Source: Microcoleus sp. LEGE 07076 (lineage in GTDB: Bacteria; Cyanobacteriota; Cyanobacteriia; Cyanobacteriales; Microcoleaceae). Taken from it: a stretch of DNA of 41,003 bases. The first letter of the stretch is position 1. Each line of letters starts with the position of its first letter. Positions 15,579 to 26,200 of the stretch are shown here, piece by piece. Under the pieces are notes generated by a model. It was not told the origin of the DNA, did not search any database, and worked only from the letters and a program-made list of their open reading frames with translations. The DNA lies in contig NZ_JADEWV010000038.1 in NCBI RefSeq assembly GCF_015207455.1, forward strand, positions 1 through 41,003. Reading direction: 5' to 3'. A program made the translations under genes and the position numbers.

Positions 15579-16373
15579 TCAGACGGCAGGAGGCTGGTTT
15601 CCCGCAACGCCAGAATCGGCCCAAACAGCATCGGGTTCGGACAGCGCAGGCATTAACTGGGCCGTATAATCGAGAGTAATGTCATAGGCGGCGCGATCGT
15701 ACACTGTATTCAACAGCGCCTGCAAATCTACAATTGGTTCCACATCGCCTTCGCGCAAAGGCAAAGGAAAACAAGGAATCGCATCCTGTAGATTAAAAAC
15801 GTATAAATCCGCCCCAGGTCTTTGATTGCTCCGACTCACCAAAACCCGATAATGAGCTGCAATATCATTGTCCAAAACCGGGAGAGGTTCCCAACCCCAC
15901 AACAAATCAATCTCCACAAAATTAGTGCGACTTCCGAATATCTTATCCCGCTTTTCCTCATACATTTCGCGCCCTTTTCCCGGACGTTTATTAGCAGGTG
16001 AAAGAACTTCAATCACCGTCACAACTTCCTTAGTTGCCATATCTATCACCTCCAAATACCCTTCTCTCACCTCCTCAGACATCGCCAATCTGATTTTCAA
16101 AGGTTCAGTAGTTCGTGTAGCGACAGCCACATTCGATGTACTTGGATTTCGGGAAACGGGATTGCACAGGATAGATATATCAGCAGGCATCCCGACTAAC
16201 AGAGATTGTTCTCCCTTGAGTTCATAAATGCGCTTTTCAATCGCCACTCGATATTTTGGCACCACTTGCGGAACCAAAGCATCTGCGATCGCCACTATCA
16301 ACCGATTATGTACTTCTGGCCAAAAGTCAGGACTTTCTAAATAAGGATTCATCCCCGGAAATGGATTAGGCAT
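15579..16373 (-). CDS. DUF4058 family protein (copy 1)
   Basis: A 264-residue protein starting MPNPFPGMNPYLESPDFWPEVHNRL, the N-terminal signature of DUF4058. Other landmarks are PKYRVAIEKRIYEL, YLEVIDMATKEVVTVIEVLSPANKRPG, LVSRSNQRPGADLYVFNL, FPLPLREGDVEP and VYDRAAYDITLDY. The IEVLSPANK stretch resembles an acidic/lysine core of nuclease-like folds, but I can assign no activity. It is paralogous to the next gene upstream (16517-17305), same strand and nearly the same length, so a tandem duplication is clear. The intervening 143 bases hold a palindromic repeat. Confidence 0.9.
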   Translation of the reverse strand: MPNPFPGMNPYLESPDFWPEVHNRLIVAIADALVPQVVPKYRVAIEKRIYELKGEQSLLVGMPADISILCNPVSRNPSTSNVAVATRTTEPLKIRLAMSEEVREGYLEVIDMATKEVVTVIEVLSPANKRPGKGREMYEEKRDKIFGSRTNFVEIDLLWGWEPLPVLDNDIAAHYRVLVSRSNQRPGADLYVFNLQDAIPCFPLPLREGDVEPIVDLQALLNTVYDRAAYDITLDYTAQLMPALSEPDAVWADSGVAGNQPPAV

Positions 16374-16424
16374 TGATTTAACTTCTGTTAATTTACCTAC
16401 TTAGGACTTGTGAAGGGGTAGCCT

Positions 16425-16487
16425 GAAACCGGGTTTTTGTTCCAAGACTTCGTTACAGCCCGCAAAAACCGCAAAAAACCCGGTTTC
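16425..16487. repeat. GAAACCGGGTTTTT inverted repeat
   Basis: GAAACCGGGTTTTT (16425-16438) is perfectly inverted at 16474-16487. The same family recurs at 19499-19564, and a single arm at about 29427. It lies between the two DUF4058 genes. Confidence 0.85.
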
Positions 16488-16516
16488 TTTGATTTTGATG
16501 CGTCCAGCCACTGTTA

Positions 16517-17305
16517 TCATCCCCTCAATTCCCTCTCCCGCAACCAAGCATCCGCCCAAGCAGCATCCGGTTCCGACAGCGCAGGAACGGGTTCTGTCGT
16601 ATAATCTATTCTAAAATCATAGGCGGCGCGATCGTATACTTGATTAATCAGCGCCTGTAAATCCAAAACAGGCTCTACATCTTCTGGACGTAAAGGCAAG
16701 GGAAATGCAGGAATTGGATTGAGAAGGTTGAATAAGTATAAATCTGCGATCGGACGTTGATTGCTGCGACTGACTAAAACGCGACAGTCGCTTTCATGGA
16801 AATCTCCCAAAACTGGCAAAGGTTCCCCACCTCGCAACAAGTCTATTTCGACTAAATGGGTACCGCTATCAAATATTTTCTTGCGCTTACTGCCATACTT
16901 TTCTCGACCTTCCCCTCGGCGTTTATTTGCAGGTGAAAGCACTTCAATAACGGTAACAACTTCCTTTGTTGCCATGTCGATTACTTCTAAATATCCTTCC
17001 CGAAATTCTTCCGACACTGGGATTCTAACTTTTAGAGGTTCCACAGTTCGGGAAGCGACAGCAACATTAGATGATACTGGATTTGTTCGATAGCGTTTCT
17101 GTTGGATAGAGACATCAGGAATCCCTACCAATAGAGAAGTTTCACCTGGAATTTCATAAATTCGCTTTTCAATAGCGACGCGGTATTTTGGGTGTAATTG
17201 CGGAGTTAGTGACTCTTTAATCGCACTAATCAGCAAGTGATGAACTTCTGGCCAAAAGTCAGGATGTTCTAAATAGGGATTCATCCCCGGAAAAGGATTA
17301 GGCAT
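16517..17305 (-). CDS. DUF4058 family protein (copy 2)
   Basis: A 262-residue paralogue of the downstream gene, beginning MPNPFPGMNPYLEHPDFWPEVHHLL. It shares YLEVIDMATKEVVTVIEVLSPANKR, LVSRSNQRP.ADLY.FNL, FPLPLR..DVEP and ALSEPDA.WAD with copy 1. Differences are spread throughout, so the duplication is not very recent. No signal peptide or membrane segment is visible. DUF4058 genes are often multi-copy in filamentous cyanobacteria; function is unknown. thrS lies upstream on the same strand, about 110 bases away. Confidence 0.9.
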   Translation of the reverse strand: MPNPFPGMNPYLEHPDFWPEVHHLLISAIKESLTPQLHPKYRVAIEKRIYEIPGETSLLVGIPDVSIQQKRYRTNPVSSNVAVASRTVEPLKVRIPVSEEFREGYLEVIDMATKEVVTVIEVLSPANKRRGEGREKYGSKRKKIFDSGTHLVEIDLLRGGEPLPVLGDFHESDCRVLVSRSNQRPIADLYLFNLLNPIPAFPLPLRPEDVEPVLDLQALINQVYDRAAYDFRIDYTTEPVPALSEPDAAWADAWLRERELRG

Positions 17306-17417
17306 AATCGTACCTCCCGTTGATTACTATCATTTTAGCAAACAGATTAGAAAAACGCAGACAATATCAAACTATCATCTGCGTTAATCCCCGTGCATCT
17401 GCGGTTAAAAAACTCCC

Positions 17418-19247
17418 CTAAAAATCGCCGTAACTGCTAATAGCCCCCTGCAACCTCCCAATCACTTCATCAACCGAAATCGCCCCCAACTCCCCAGCAG
17501 CCCGAGTCCGAATATTCAAACTATTCGCCTCAACCTCCTTCGCACCCACAACACCCATCACCGGAATTTTATCCTTTTCAGCATTGCGAATCAACTTACC
17601 CAAACGCTCGCTATTCTCATCAGCTTCAGCGCGAATATTCAGCGCCCGCATCTTCGCCGCCACTTCCTTAGCAAACGGCAAAAACTCGGCGCTGACAGGC
17701 AACAATCGCACCTGAATCGGCGCTAACCACAGCGGGAAATCCCCCGCGTACTGTTCGATCAAAATCCCGATCAAGCGTTCCAAAGAACCGAAAGGAGCGC
17801 GGTGAATCATCACCGGACGCTGGCGAGTGCCGTCTTCAGCAACGTATTCCAAATCAAAACGTTCGGGCAAATTGTAATCTACCTGAACAGTTCCCAATTG
17901 CCATTCTCTATCCAAGACATCTTGGAAAATGAAATCGAGTTTCGGCCCGTAAAAAGCCGCTTCTCCAATTCCTTCAAAATAATTCATGCCCAAAGTTTCC
18001 ACCGCGCGGCGAATCGCACCTTGAGCTTTTTCCCAAGCTTCATCGGAACCGATATATTTCTCTAAATTTTCTGGATCGCGGAAACTCAAGCGGGCTTTAA
18101 AATTTTTCAGTTGCAGGCTCTTGAATACTGATAGAATTAAATCCACTACGCTCAAAAATTCTGCATCCAATTGTTCCGGTGTCACGAATAAGTGGGAATC
18201 ATCCACTGTAAAGCCGCGCACTCTGGTTAAACCGCCCAATTCTCCCGATTGTTCGTAGCGGTAAACTGTGCCGAATTCTGCTAAGCGCATCGGCAGTTCT
18301 CGATAGGAACGCAATTCGCTTTTGTAAATTTGAATGTGAAAAGGGCAGTTCATGGGTTTCATCACAAAACCCTGTTCGTTTGCTGCCGATTCTGCATCTT
18401 CTGCCATCAGCGGGAACATATCTTCTTTGTATTTCTGCCAATGTCCAGAGATTTTGAACAAATCGACTCTGGCGATGTGGGGAGTCACAACTTGCAAGTA
18501 GCCGCGCTTGATTTGTTCTTGTTTCAAGAAGTCTTCTAAAATACTTCTCAGAATAGTGCCTTTGGGTGTCCACAAAGGCAAGCCTGGCCCAACTGCATCG
18601 GCGAAGATAAATAAGCCTAATTCTTTGCCGAGTTTGCGGTGATCTCGTCTTAGGGCTTCTTCTTTGCGGTGTTTGTAGGCTTCCAATTGTTCGGGTGTTT
18701 CCCAAGCTGTGCCGTAAATTCGCTGTAGCTGAGCTTTGGTTTCGTCGCCGCGCCAGTATGCGCCGGCGAGACTTTCTAGCTCGATCGCCCTTGCATTCAA
18801 TTCACTGGTATTATCCAAGTGAGGCCCGGCGCACAAATCCCACCATTGGTCGCCCAAATGGTACAGAGTAATTGGTTCGGTCAAACCTTCTAAAATTTCT
18901 AATTTGTAAGGTTCGTTAATCTGCTTAATTCTGCGTTCGGCTTCCTCGCGGCTGACTTCTTCCCTAATTACAGGCAATTTGCGGTTGATGATTTTGATCA
19001 TCTCTTTTTTGATGGCTTTTAAATCCTGTTCCGTAAAAGGTTCGGGAGTGTCAAAGTCATAATAGAAACCGTTTTCAATCCAAGGGCCGATGGTTACTTG
19101 GGCCTTGGGAAATAACTTCTGTACCGCCATCGCCATAACGTGGGATGTGGTGTGGCGAATTTTTTTTAGTGCCTCCGACTCGCTGGTACGGGGCAACTCA
19201 ATTTTAACGGACTCTTGTGGAGCGTTCATGGATTCTGAGCTAGACAT
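17418..19247 (-). CDS. thrS: Threonyl-tRNA synthetase lacking the TGS domain
   Basis: Class II aminoacyl-tRNA synthetase of 609 residues from the ATG at 19247 (a TTG at 19262 would add five residues). It starts almost at the second additional domain (SEALKKIRHTTSHVMAMAVQ, with the HxxxH zinc/editing motif; GYYWRGDE-like GAYWRGDE). It has no N-terminal TGS ubiquitin-like domain, as I recall for other cyanobacterial ThrRS. The catalytic core has motif 2 (FGTVYRYEQSGELGGLTRVRGFTVDDSH), the zinc ligand Cys in MKPMNCPFH, and motif 3 (MIHRAPFGSLERLIGILIE). The anticodon-binding domain follows (APIQVRLLPVS...) with GKLIRNAEKDKIPVMGVVG. It attaches Thr to tRNA-Thr in the cytoplasm. Confidence 0.96.
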   Translation of the reverse strand: MSSSESMNAPQESVKIELPRTSESEALKKIRHTTSHVMAMAVQKLFPKAQVTIGPWIENGFYYDFDTPEPFTEQDLKAIKKEMIKIINRKLPVIREEVSREEAERRIKQINEPYKLEILEGLTEPITLYHLGDQWWDLCAGPHLDNTSELNARAIELESLAGAYWRGDETKAQLQRIYGTAWETPEQLEAYKHRKEEALRRDHRKLGKELGLFIFADAVGPGLPLWTPKGTILRSILEDFLKQEQIKRGYLQVVTPHIARVDLFKISGHWQKYKEDMFPLMAEDAESAANEQGFVMKPMNCPFHIQIYKSELRSYRELPMRLAEFGTVYRYEQSGELGGLTRVRGFTVDDSHLFVTPEQLDAEFLSVVDLILSVFKSLQLKNFKARLSFRDPENLEKYIGSDEAWEKAQGAIRRAVETLGMNYFEGIGEAAFYGPKLDFIFQDVLDREWQLGTVQVDYNLPERFDLEYVAEDGTRQRPVMIHRAPFGSLERLIGILIEQYAGDFPLWLAPIQVRLLPVSAEFLPFAKEVAAKMRALNIRAEADENSERLGKLIRNAEKDKIPVMGVVGAKEVEANSLNIRTRAAGELGAISVDEVIGRLQGAISSYGDF

Positions 19248-19357
19248 CGGCTGAATTAGCAATTAATGAGAGTTGCAGTTGCTTCTATCTTACTCAGATT
19301 GGGACTGCAACCGCTGACGGACGGCTGGGGACACTGTTACAGGAGTGCTAACTAACC

Positions 19358-19426
19358 GTAGGGTGCGTCAGCGGGGCAAAGTCTTTAGTCTGGGGTAGTT
19401 ACATTCAGCCCGCTGACGCACCCTAC
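19358..19426. repeat. GTAGGGTGCGTCAGCGGG inverted repeat
   Basis: The 18-bp arm at 19358-19375 is perfectly inverted at 19409-19426. The family is GTAGGGTGCGTCAG/CTGACGCACCCTAC, also at 29819-29874 and four times at 37119-37458. It lies in the 506-base gap upstream of thrS, which otherwise holds the next repeat and a promoter candidate. Confidence 0.85.
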
Positions 19427-19498
19427 AATCTAACTCCTAGAAATTACAGCAATGGCGCTGATGGTGACAAGTTGACTCCGGGAGGCATTGCGAGGCTC

Positions 19499-19564
19499 AG
19501 AAACCGGGTTTTTTACCGAATCTGCGGGCTGTAACGAGATATTGCGTGAAAAAACCCGGTTTCT
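19499..19564. repeat. GAAACCGGGTTTTTT inverted repeat
   Basis: Arms of 16 bp at 19499-19514 and 19549-19564 are perfectly inverted. It is the same family as 16425-16487. Confidence 0.85.
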
Positions 19565-19641
19565 AACTACCCAATCGCCAACTAATTTGACATAATTTGC
19601 GGATTTTGACTCAAAAATAACTGCTGACACTGTTAAATTTC

Positions 19642-19671
19642 TTGACACTAACTTGCTAATTTTTGTTAAAT
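19642..19671 (+). promoter_or_regulatory. Candidate promoter for the DUF2605 gene
   Basis: TTGACA (19642-19647) is followed after 18 bases by TTAAAT (19666-19671), close to a sigma-70 -35/-10 pair, about 80 bases before the DUF2605 start. Consensus match only. Confidence 0.35.
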
Positions 19672-19753
19672 CCTGGAATTTTTGTGCAAAAATATGTTAC
19701 AGATTGTAAAGCACGTTTAAGGTTAGAATAAATAAATAACCCAATTTTAACTC

Positions 19754-20083
19754 ATGCTTGATTCTAATATGCCAGAGTCAGAATTGCTCAAATCCCTACT
19801 GGAACCGCTGTTAGAGGATTTCAATTACTGGTTTGACCGATCGACCAAACTCTTAGAAACTGAGGAAATTCATTTTCTGAGCGACGAAGATCAATCCGAC
19901 TTGCTGGCGCGAGTCAAACAGGCTCAGCAAGAAGTAGGCGCGGCTAAAGCTCTATTTCTTGCCACCGGAGGTCAAGTTGCAATTGAAACCGCAGCACTGA
20001 TGCCGTGGCACAGACTGCTCGCCGAATGCTGGCAAGTATCGGCGCGATTTCGCTCGTGGCAGTCAACTCCTCCTAAACAATAA
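19754..20083 (+). CDS. DUF2605 family protein
   Basis: A 109-residue acidic protein, largely helical: ESELLKSLLEPLLEDFNYWFDRSTKLLE, FLSDEDQSDLLARVKQAQQEVGAAKALFLATGGQVAIETAALMPWHRLLAECW. This matches the cyanobacterial DUF2605 family. There are no membrane segments. It lies 161 bases before a DUF2973 gene on the same strand, a pairing I recall from many cyanobacterial genomes, so a shared role is likely though unknown. Confidence 0.85.
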   Translation: MLDSNMPESELLKSLLEPLLEDFNYWFDRSTKLLETEEIHFLSDEDQSDLLARVKQAQQEVGAAKALFLATGGQVAIETAALMPWHRLLAECWQVSARFRSWQSTPPKQ

Positions 20084-20244
20084 GGAAGCGAGTTCAAGTT
20101 AAACTTAGAGCTAAATCCGAAACATCAGGAAATGTCGCGGGCCGCTTGACAAGTTCAAACAGATTTCCAGTTAATAAGTTATTACTACTTGCTGAAACAC
20201 ATTTGTAAACTGCTGTGTGGCTGTTTAGCCCGGAGGAAAATATC

Positions 20245-20556
20245 ATGTTACATCTGCTTTATATTTTAGCTTTCACCGTTCTGGCTTTTCTGGCAGTCGG
20301 TAACTTAATCCGCAGTCTAGTTACGGTAGGTATGGAGTCGCAGCGCCCTCAACAATTCAGGGCAAATAATCGCTACGCATCCTATTCTCGCTCTCAAGCT
20401 GTACCTCATCCAGAACTTTTAGACGAATACGGAAACGTTGTCAACGAGCCGCTGTTAGTGATGCGTTCGCTGACTGTGCAAGACGCCCGCGAACAATTAG
20501 ATGCTCTCTACAAATCATCTCCGGGCGGCAGCGACGAAGGGGGCGAACTGGCCTGA
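20245..20556 (+). CDS. DUF2973 family single-pass membrane protein
   Basis: A 103-residue protein. The ATG at 20245 follows GGAGGAAAATATC, an excellent ribosome-binding site, which decides against the upstream GTG at 20215. The N-terminal helix MLHLLYILAFTVLAFLAVGNL is a membrane anchor. A Ser/Arg/Gln-rich segment follows, then HPELLDEYGNVVNEPLLVMRSLTVQDAREQLDALY, typical of DUF2973. Function is unknown; it partners with DUF2605 upstream. Confidence 0.85.
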   Translation: MLHLLYILAFTVLAFLAVGNLIRSLVTVGMESQRPQQFRANNRYASYSRSQAVPHPELLDEYGNVVNEPLLVMRSLTVQDAREQLDALYKSSPGGSDEGGELA

Positions 20557-20737
20557 TTTAATCACATTCGCAGCATTTATACTGGCGGGCGATCGCCCTG
20601 AAAAAATAATTGGCGGTTAGTTTGTCGTTAACGGCCAATTAGTAGCGACTTTTGAGAGATACTGGAAAGGGATCGATCTCAACTTATGGTGGATCGCTCC
20701 GGTTTTGTCATCGGCAAAAATGCACGCTTAAGGCTAG

Positions 20738-22732
20738 ATGATCGTCCCTATTTCGCTACTAACAGAACTTCTGCAAGCTTTGCCCCACCTGCGGGCACAA
20801 ATTTATTTCAAATCTTCCATGACAGCGCTGTCTCACGCGATGGAAGATTTGGTTTTGGCGGACTCCAACGACGAACCGCTAGTGATTGCTAGCTTTCAGC
20901 GAGAGCGATTCTACCGCCAGGAAGCTCACCGCTACCGGCTAATTGCCGATCGATCTTCTCAGGTATACGTGCTCGCAGCACCGGAAACTGAGTTTGAAAA
21001 TTCCTCGGAATGTCACGAAAATGTGGCGTTTGCGCCGGAAGATGGGTTAAGCCAAGAGTGGCATTTAGTGGTGCTGGGGCAACACTACTCAACTTGTCTG
21101 ATTTGTCAAGAAAAAATTGTGCCTCTGGAAAACGAGGACGATCTCGAGCTAGTGTTGATGGATCAAGCTCGCAGATTTGAGGGAATTTGGACGTTCGATC
21201 GCGAGGTCAGCAGCAAAGCGGCGGAATTGTTGCTCGATAAAATTGTCAAATATCGCCCGGAATTGGCCGAAAAGATCGATCGAGCGCGCACAACTTACAA
21301 GCTCGTCAAAACACCGAAAAAAACGAGGAAATCCGCCGCTGAAAAAGGCGCAAAACCCGACAAAAGTGCGCCAAAAAACTCAAAAATTCCCAATCCCAAA
21401 TTGAGCGACGCTTTTGCCGAACGCTTGGTAACCTACTTGCAAGCAGGCCAGCACAAACTTCTGAAAGCATACAGCGCGATCGCCGCCCAAGAACGCAAAG
21501 AACGCCTGGTAAACTTAATTACAACGGCAATGCGGCAGTCTCTCAACCCGCAAGAAATCGTCGAAGTCGCAGTACAAGAACTGGGAACAGCTTTGTCAGC
21601 CAGCCGCTGTTTGATTTATCGCTGCAAAGCCACAGATGTGTCGGCAAAAATCGATCGCGAATTTTTGCGTCCGGGTACTAGTTCTCTACTAAATCAGACT
21701 TGGCCTTTACAAGAAAATCCCATATGGAGCGACGCGGTAGCGCGGCAAGAACGAGTTTACATCCAAGACACATCACAAAACTCGCTGATTGTCAATACAA
21801 AATTATTGGATAGAATTGTCACAAATTGGCAAATTGTCTCTTGGTTAATGGTGCCGGTGCTTTATCAGGGGCGGGTGTTGGGCATGGTGGAAATGCAGCA
21901 GTGCCGCTCAACTTCGCCTTGGGAAGAAGACGAAATTGCTCTCGTAGAGGCGATCGCCACCCAACTCGGAGCAGCCTTAATTCAAGCCGAAACCTACGCT
22001 CACTTAGAAGAACTCAACCAACAATTAGAAGCATTAGACCGCACTCGCAGCAATCTAATTGCCATCACAGGACACGAACTCCGCACACCACTTTCAACCA
22101 TTCAAGTCTGTCTAGAAAGTTTGAACTCGGAGCCAGATATGCCCCAAGAATTGCGACAAATTATGTTAGAAACAGCCCTAGGCGATGCCGATCGAATGCG
22201 GAAACTGGTGCAGGATTTCTTAACACTTTCTCACTTAGAAAGCGGGCGAGTTAAATGGAATGTAGAATCGCTGACACTGCAAGAATGCGTTGACTTTGCC
22301 CTCAGCAGCGTGCGGTCCCGCAGCGGACTCGATCGGCAGTTACCGGAAATTATCACCGAAGTGTCTGCAGAATTGCCATTAGTCCAAGCAGACGGCGAAT
22401 GGTTGGTGGAGGTACTGTCCAAACTGCTAGACAACGCTTGCAAATTCACCGCACCGCCCGGAAGCGTCACAGTGCGAGCGTTCTTCAACGGTTCTGCGAT
22501 GGTGGAAGTGCTCGTAGCGGATACGGGGCGGGGAATCGAGGCCAATAGTTTGAAAGTAGTGTTCGATCGATTTTATCAAGAAGAAGGAGCATTGCGGCGC
22601 AGCGCCGGCGGTACCGGTTTGGGATTAGCAATTTGCAAGCAAATTGTTGCCGGCTGGGGCGGTAAAATTTGGGTAGATTCCCCAGGAAAAGACCGAGGAA
22701 GCGAATTTCATTTTACTATTCCAATTGTTTAG
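20738..22732 (+). CDS. Sensor histidine kinase: DICT - GAF - HisKA - HATPase
   Basis: A 664-residue cytoplasmic kinase with no membrane segments. Residues 1 to ~150 form a DICT sensory domain (LLTELLQALPHLRAQIYFKSS, DRSSQVYVLAAPE, WHLVVLGQHYSTCLICQE). A Lys-rich linker (~190-220, KTPKKTRKSAAEKG) follows. A GAF domain spans about 240-410 (LVNLITTAMRQSLNPQEIVEVA through PWEEDEIALVEAIATQLGAALIQAE). A short coiled coil leads to HisKA with phospho-acceptor His446 in TGHELRTPLS. The HATPase has LLDNACKFT (N box), ADTGRGIE (G1) and GTGLGLAICKQI (G2). The signal is unknown. No response regulator lies next to it, so its partner is encoded elsewhere. The start is the ATG at 20738; a frame at 20686 is a shadow. 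Confidence 0.93.
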   Translation: MIVPISLLTELLQALPHLRAQIYFKSSMTALSHAMEDLVLADSNDEPLVIASFQRERFYRQEAHRYRLIADRSSQVYVLAAPETEFENSSECHENVAFAPEDGLSQEWHLVVLGQHYSTCLICQEKIVPLENEDDLELVLMDQARRFEGIWTFDREVSSKAAELLLDKIVKYRPELAEKIDRARTTYKLVKTPKKTRKSAAEKGAKPDKSAPKNSKIPNPKLSDAFAERLVTYLQAGQHKLLKAYSAIAAQERKERLVNLITTAMRQSLNPQEIVEVAVQELGTALSASRCLIYRCKATDVSAKIDREFLRPGTSSLLNQTWPLQENPIWSDAVARQERVYIQDTSQNSLIVNTKLLDRIVTNWQIVSWLMVPVLYQGRVLGMVEMQQCRSTSPWEEDEIALVEAIATQLGAALIQAETYAHLEELNQQLEALDRTRSNLIAITGHELRTPLSTIQVCLESLNSEPDMPQELRQIMLETALGDADRMRKLVQDFLTLSHLESGRVKWNVESLTLQECVDFALSSVRSRSGLDRQLPEIITEVSAELPLVQADGEWLVEVLSKLLDNACKFTAPPGSVTVRAFFNGSAMVEVLVADTGRGIEANSLKVVFDRFYQEEGALRRSAGGTGLGLAICKQIVAGWGGKIWVDSPGKDRGSEFHFTIPIV

Positions 22733-23205
22733 AAGACCGGGCGGTTGAAACAGTACGTCCGATCTTGCAATGGGTGATTGTTCTTGTGGGATGGGCGTCT
22801 CGCCCACCCCACAGGAAAAATGGAAATTATTTAGGGCTTGGTGAAAAAGTCTTTTCGTTAAGGGTAGGAGTCAGGAGTCAGAAGTCGGAATTATAGAAGG
22901 TAAGAATAGTCAGTAATCAAAGTTGAAAGTGATTGACTTTTGATGGTTTAAAAGCTTATTCCTTGCACCTCCTACACTTGTGATCCCTCTCGATCCATTG
23001 AGTTATCTAGGTTTTTGGTTAAATCACCAAACCCTATTTAATCCACGATACTAATCACCAATAACTAATCACCAATAACTAAGGATCGCCAATTAAATAA
23101 TTTACACATAATTGTGGGATGGGCTCTATAGCCCATCCCACAAGAACAATAAAAATGGTAAGTTATTTAATTCTCATTTCTAATGACCAATGATTCATGA
23201 CTCCC
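22733..23205. other. Gene-free repeat-bearing stretch between the two kinases
   Basis: No convincing gene. It contains a TGTGGG...CCCACA hairpin near 22784-22813, a tandem word AATCACCAATAACT twice around 23054-23080, and the left copy of the inverted element at 23083-23177. Confidence 0.6.
23083..23177. repeat. 95-bp element, left copy (inverted partner at 29733-29800)
   Basis: It runs GGATCGCCAATTAAATAATT ... AAGTTATTTAATTCTCAT and has in its centre a perfect hairpin TGTGGGATGGGCT (23113-23125)/AGCCCATCCCACA (23130-23142). The reverse complement reappears at 29733-29800 with a 27-base internal deletion that removes most of the hairpin. The two copies flank the 1960-residue kinase gene. Confidence 0.85.
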
Positions 23206-26200
23206 CTAAATCGGCAGACTAATCGCAAACTCAGTGCCACATTCTAGCGATGACAAACATTCCAAAGTTCCCCCATGTTTTTCAGTCACTATCTGATAGC
23301 AAATAGACAGTCCCAATCCCGTACCTTTGCCTTCTGCTTTCGTTGTAAAAAATGCCCTAAACAATTTTTCTCTGACTGATTCCGCCATTCCCAGCCCGTT
23401 GTCAGCAATCCGAATCACAATCCTGTCGGCGATTTCCGGTTGTTTCTGGCAAAGATCCAGCGTAGAAATTGTAATAGTATTCGGATTTTTTTCAATTTCT
23501 GCGTAAGTTTTGCCCGCATTGGATTCTTCCAAAGCATCGATCGCATTAGCAATCAAATTCATAAATACTTGATTAATTTGCCCAGGATGGCATTTTATTT
23601 TTGGTAAATTACCGTAATTTTTAATAATTTTAATCGCCGGTCTGTTATGCTTTGCCTTGAGCCGGTGAGACAAAATCATTAAAGTAGTTTCCAGACCTTC
23701 GTGGATGTCAACTGCTTTTTTTTCCACACTGTCGGTGCGCGAATAGTTGCGGAGAGACTGCATAATGTCGCGGATGCGATCTATTCCCATCTTCATTGAC
23801 TTCGCAGTTTTGGGCAAATCAGCTAATAGATACTCTAACTCGATGGCTGCAATTTCCTCTTCAATTTCAGCTCCCGGTTCGGGAAAAGTTTTTTGATAAA
23901 GATTCACCAAATTAATTAAATCAGCAATATATTCTTCAACGTGGTGCAAGTTCCCTGAAATAAAGCCAATAGGATTGTTCACTTCGTGAGCAACTCCAGC
24001 AACCAGTTGTCCGAGTTGCGAGATTTTTTCAGTTTGAACTAATTGTGCTTGAGTTTGTTGCAGTTCGATCAGTATCGCTTCTAAATTTTCCGCCTTCTCT
24101 CTCAGTCGAGCTTCTGAGGTTTTTAAAGCTTGTTCCGCTTGCTTGCGCTGGCTGATATCGCGACCAATTGACAAAGCATGGGGTTTCCCTTTGTATTCAA
24201 AAAACTTTGCTCTGATTTCGAGAGCGAATTCTGTACCGTCTTTTCGCCGCACCACAGTTTGACAATAAAATTCCTGGCGCGAAATGATGGTTTCGATAAA
24301 CTCATCGAACAGATGTACGTAATTTGGGTGCTGGAGAGCGAGATAACTTAAGCTCAAAAACTCCTCCCCAGAATAACCGTACATTTCGCAGACTACCGGG
24401 TTGACTGCCACAAATTTTCCTGTTTCCAAATCTACTAAGGTAAGTCCGTCTGCTACGCTCTCAAAAATAGTGCGGTACTCTTCTTCTTTTTGGGCGAGTT
24501 CGATTTGGGATTTTTGTAGATTTTCTAGGGATTCAGCTAACTGGTGGGATTTCTCTTGTTCCCCCGCGTAGGAACGCGCATTTGCAATGGCAATTGCTGC
24601 TTGTGCGGTTAACATTTCCAAAAGGTTCAAGCCTTCGTAAGTGAAGGCTCCTGGCAGCAAGTTGTTTTCTAAATAAACTATACCGATCGACTTGCCTTGA
24701 TAAATAATTGGCGCGCACAAAACCGACTTCGGTTGATAATTTTGAATGTAGCTATCAAATTGGTAAAGTATTTCTTGACTTGCATCGATTAGTACCAGCG
24801 CTTCCTGAGTCCTCGCCACGTAATTGACGATAGCAAGAGGAACTTGGCTGTTATTGTTGACTGGGGGCAATTGTTCAAGTTTTGCATAATTATGATAGTC
24901 GCTATCCGACACTTCAACGAACAAGTACCCGTCTCGTTCTAAAAGAATACACCCGGTTTCGGCACCTGCATTTTCTAAAATAATATTCAGCAGTTTTTTT
25001 AACAGTTTTTCTAAGACAATTTCGCTAGAAATAGCCTGGGAGGCTCTGATTACTGTTCTCAAATCAAAAATATTGGCATCAGTCGCTGTACTCGCAGTTG
25101 TAGCTATCGTTATCTGATCGTTGCCGATCGCGTTAAACCAATTTGGATGAGATTGTTCTAATTGATGAACTTTAGCAGTTGCACCCCACTCGATATAGCA
25201 AAAGCGAGCGTCATTGAGATATATTTTGGCTAGATTGTAACGATTTTCTGCTAAATAAAATCGGGAAGCTAATTCATTTGCTAGGGCAGCATTTTGGACG
25301 AAGCCATATTTGAGGGCGGAGGCGATCGCCCAATCATAATGTTTTGCTGCTGTGTAGCTGTCTCCTGACAACCTCGCGATTTCTGCCTGAATTAATGAAT
25401 ATTTGTGCAGATAATTTGCTGGGGAATGTTCTGCCAAATCTCGAAACTTGTCGAGACTAATTTTGAGCTGTTTGCGGTAGAGTTTGGACTCGATATCGCT
25501 CGCATTTGTACAAGCAGCAGCTAAAGCGATCGCGTGATGGAAACAAAAAACCGGATTGACAAAATGACCGGCACCGCCTTTCAAAAATTCCGCGCCTGTC
25601 AGAGCATATTCTAATGCCCGATCGACCTCGCCAAACCAATTAGCCCGGGCGAGCTTGTAAAGATAAATTACAAAAGCCGTGGTGAGATCGGCAGAGGATC
25701 TGGCAAATTCTAAAAGCTGGTGTTCGTCGATGAAGGTTTCCGGCTGTGGGGCGGTTTCTGTTGGGGCAGTGAGTTGGGCGATCGCATTTTTGGTCAGCAA
25801 GTGATAAGCTAACATATTGCGATCGACCTTTGAGATCGCGGGAATAAATTTATCAGCAATTTCCGCAGCTTTCGCCAAAGATTCGTTGCCAAAAAAGCTG
25901 ACCCACAGATAATTAATCGAAGCATATCCCGACCACTGATAAGCACCTGTTTCTAAACCGCTAGTGAAGGCTCTTAGCATAAAAGGCTTGCACTCATCAA
26001 TATATTTCATGTAATGTAAAGTTAAAGCCCCCCACATATGGAAAATACAAGCACCTAACTCTTTATTGTCCCAGCGTTCGTAAAGATTGAGCGACAGTTT
26101 CCCGGCGGCGCAGCCAGCCTCTATTTCGCGATATTTATTCACCAAAGTAAAGGCGTACAAAGTGTAACCAAAGGCAGAAAATTGGGAATTGCCGTACAGA

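Noticed and set aside
14985..15624. Minus-strand frames around 14985-15233 and 15238-15624
   Set aside because: The first is Arg/Leu-rich, non-conserved-looking and overlaps the ybeY start. The second is a shadow of the DUF3285 gene in another frame.
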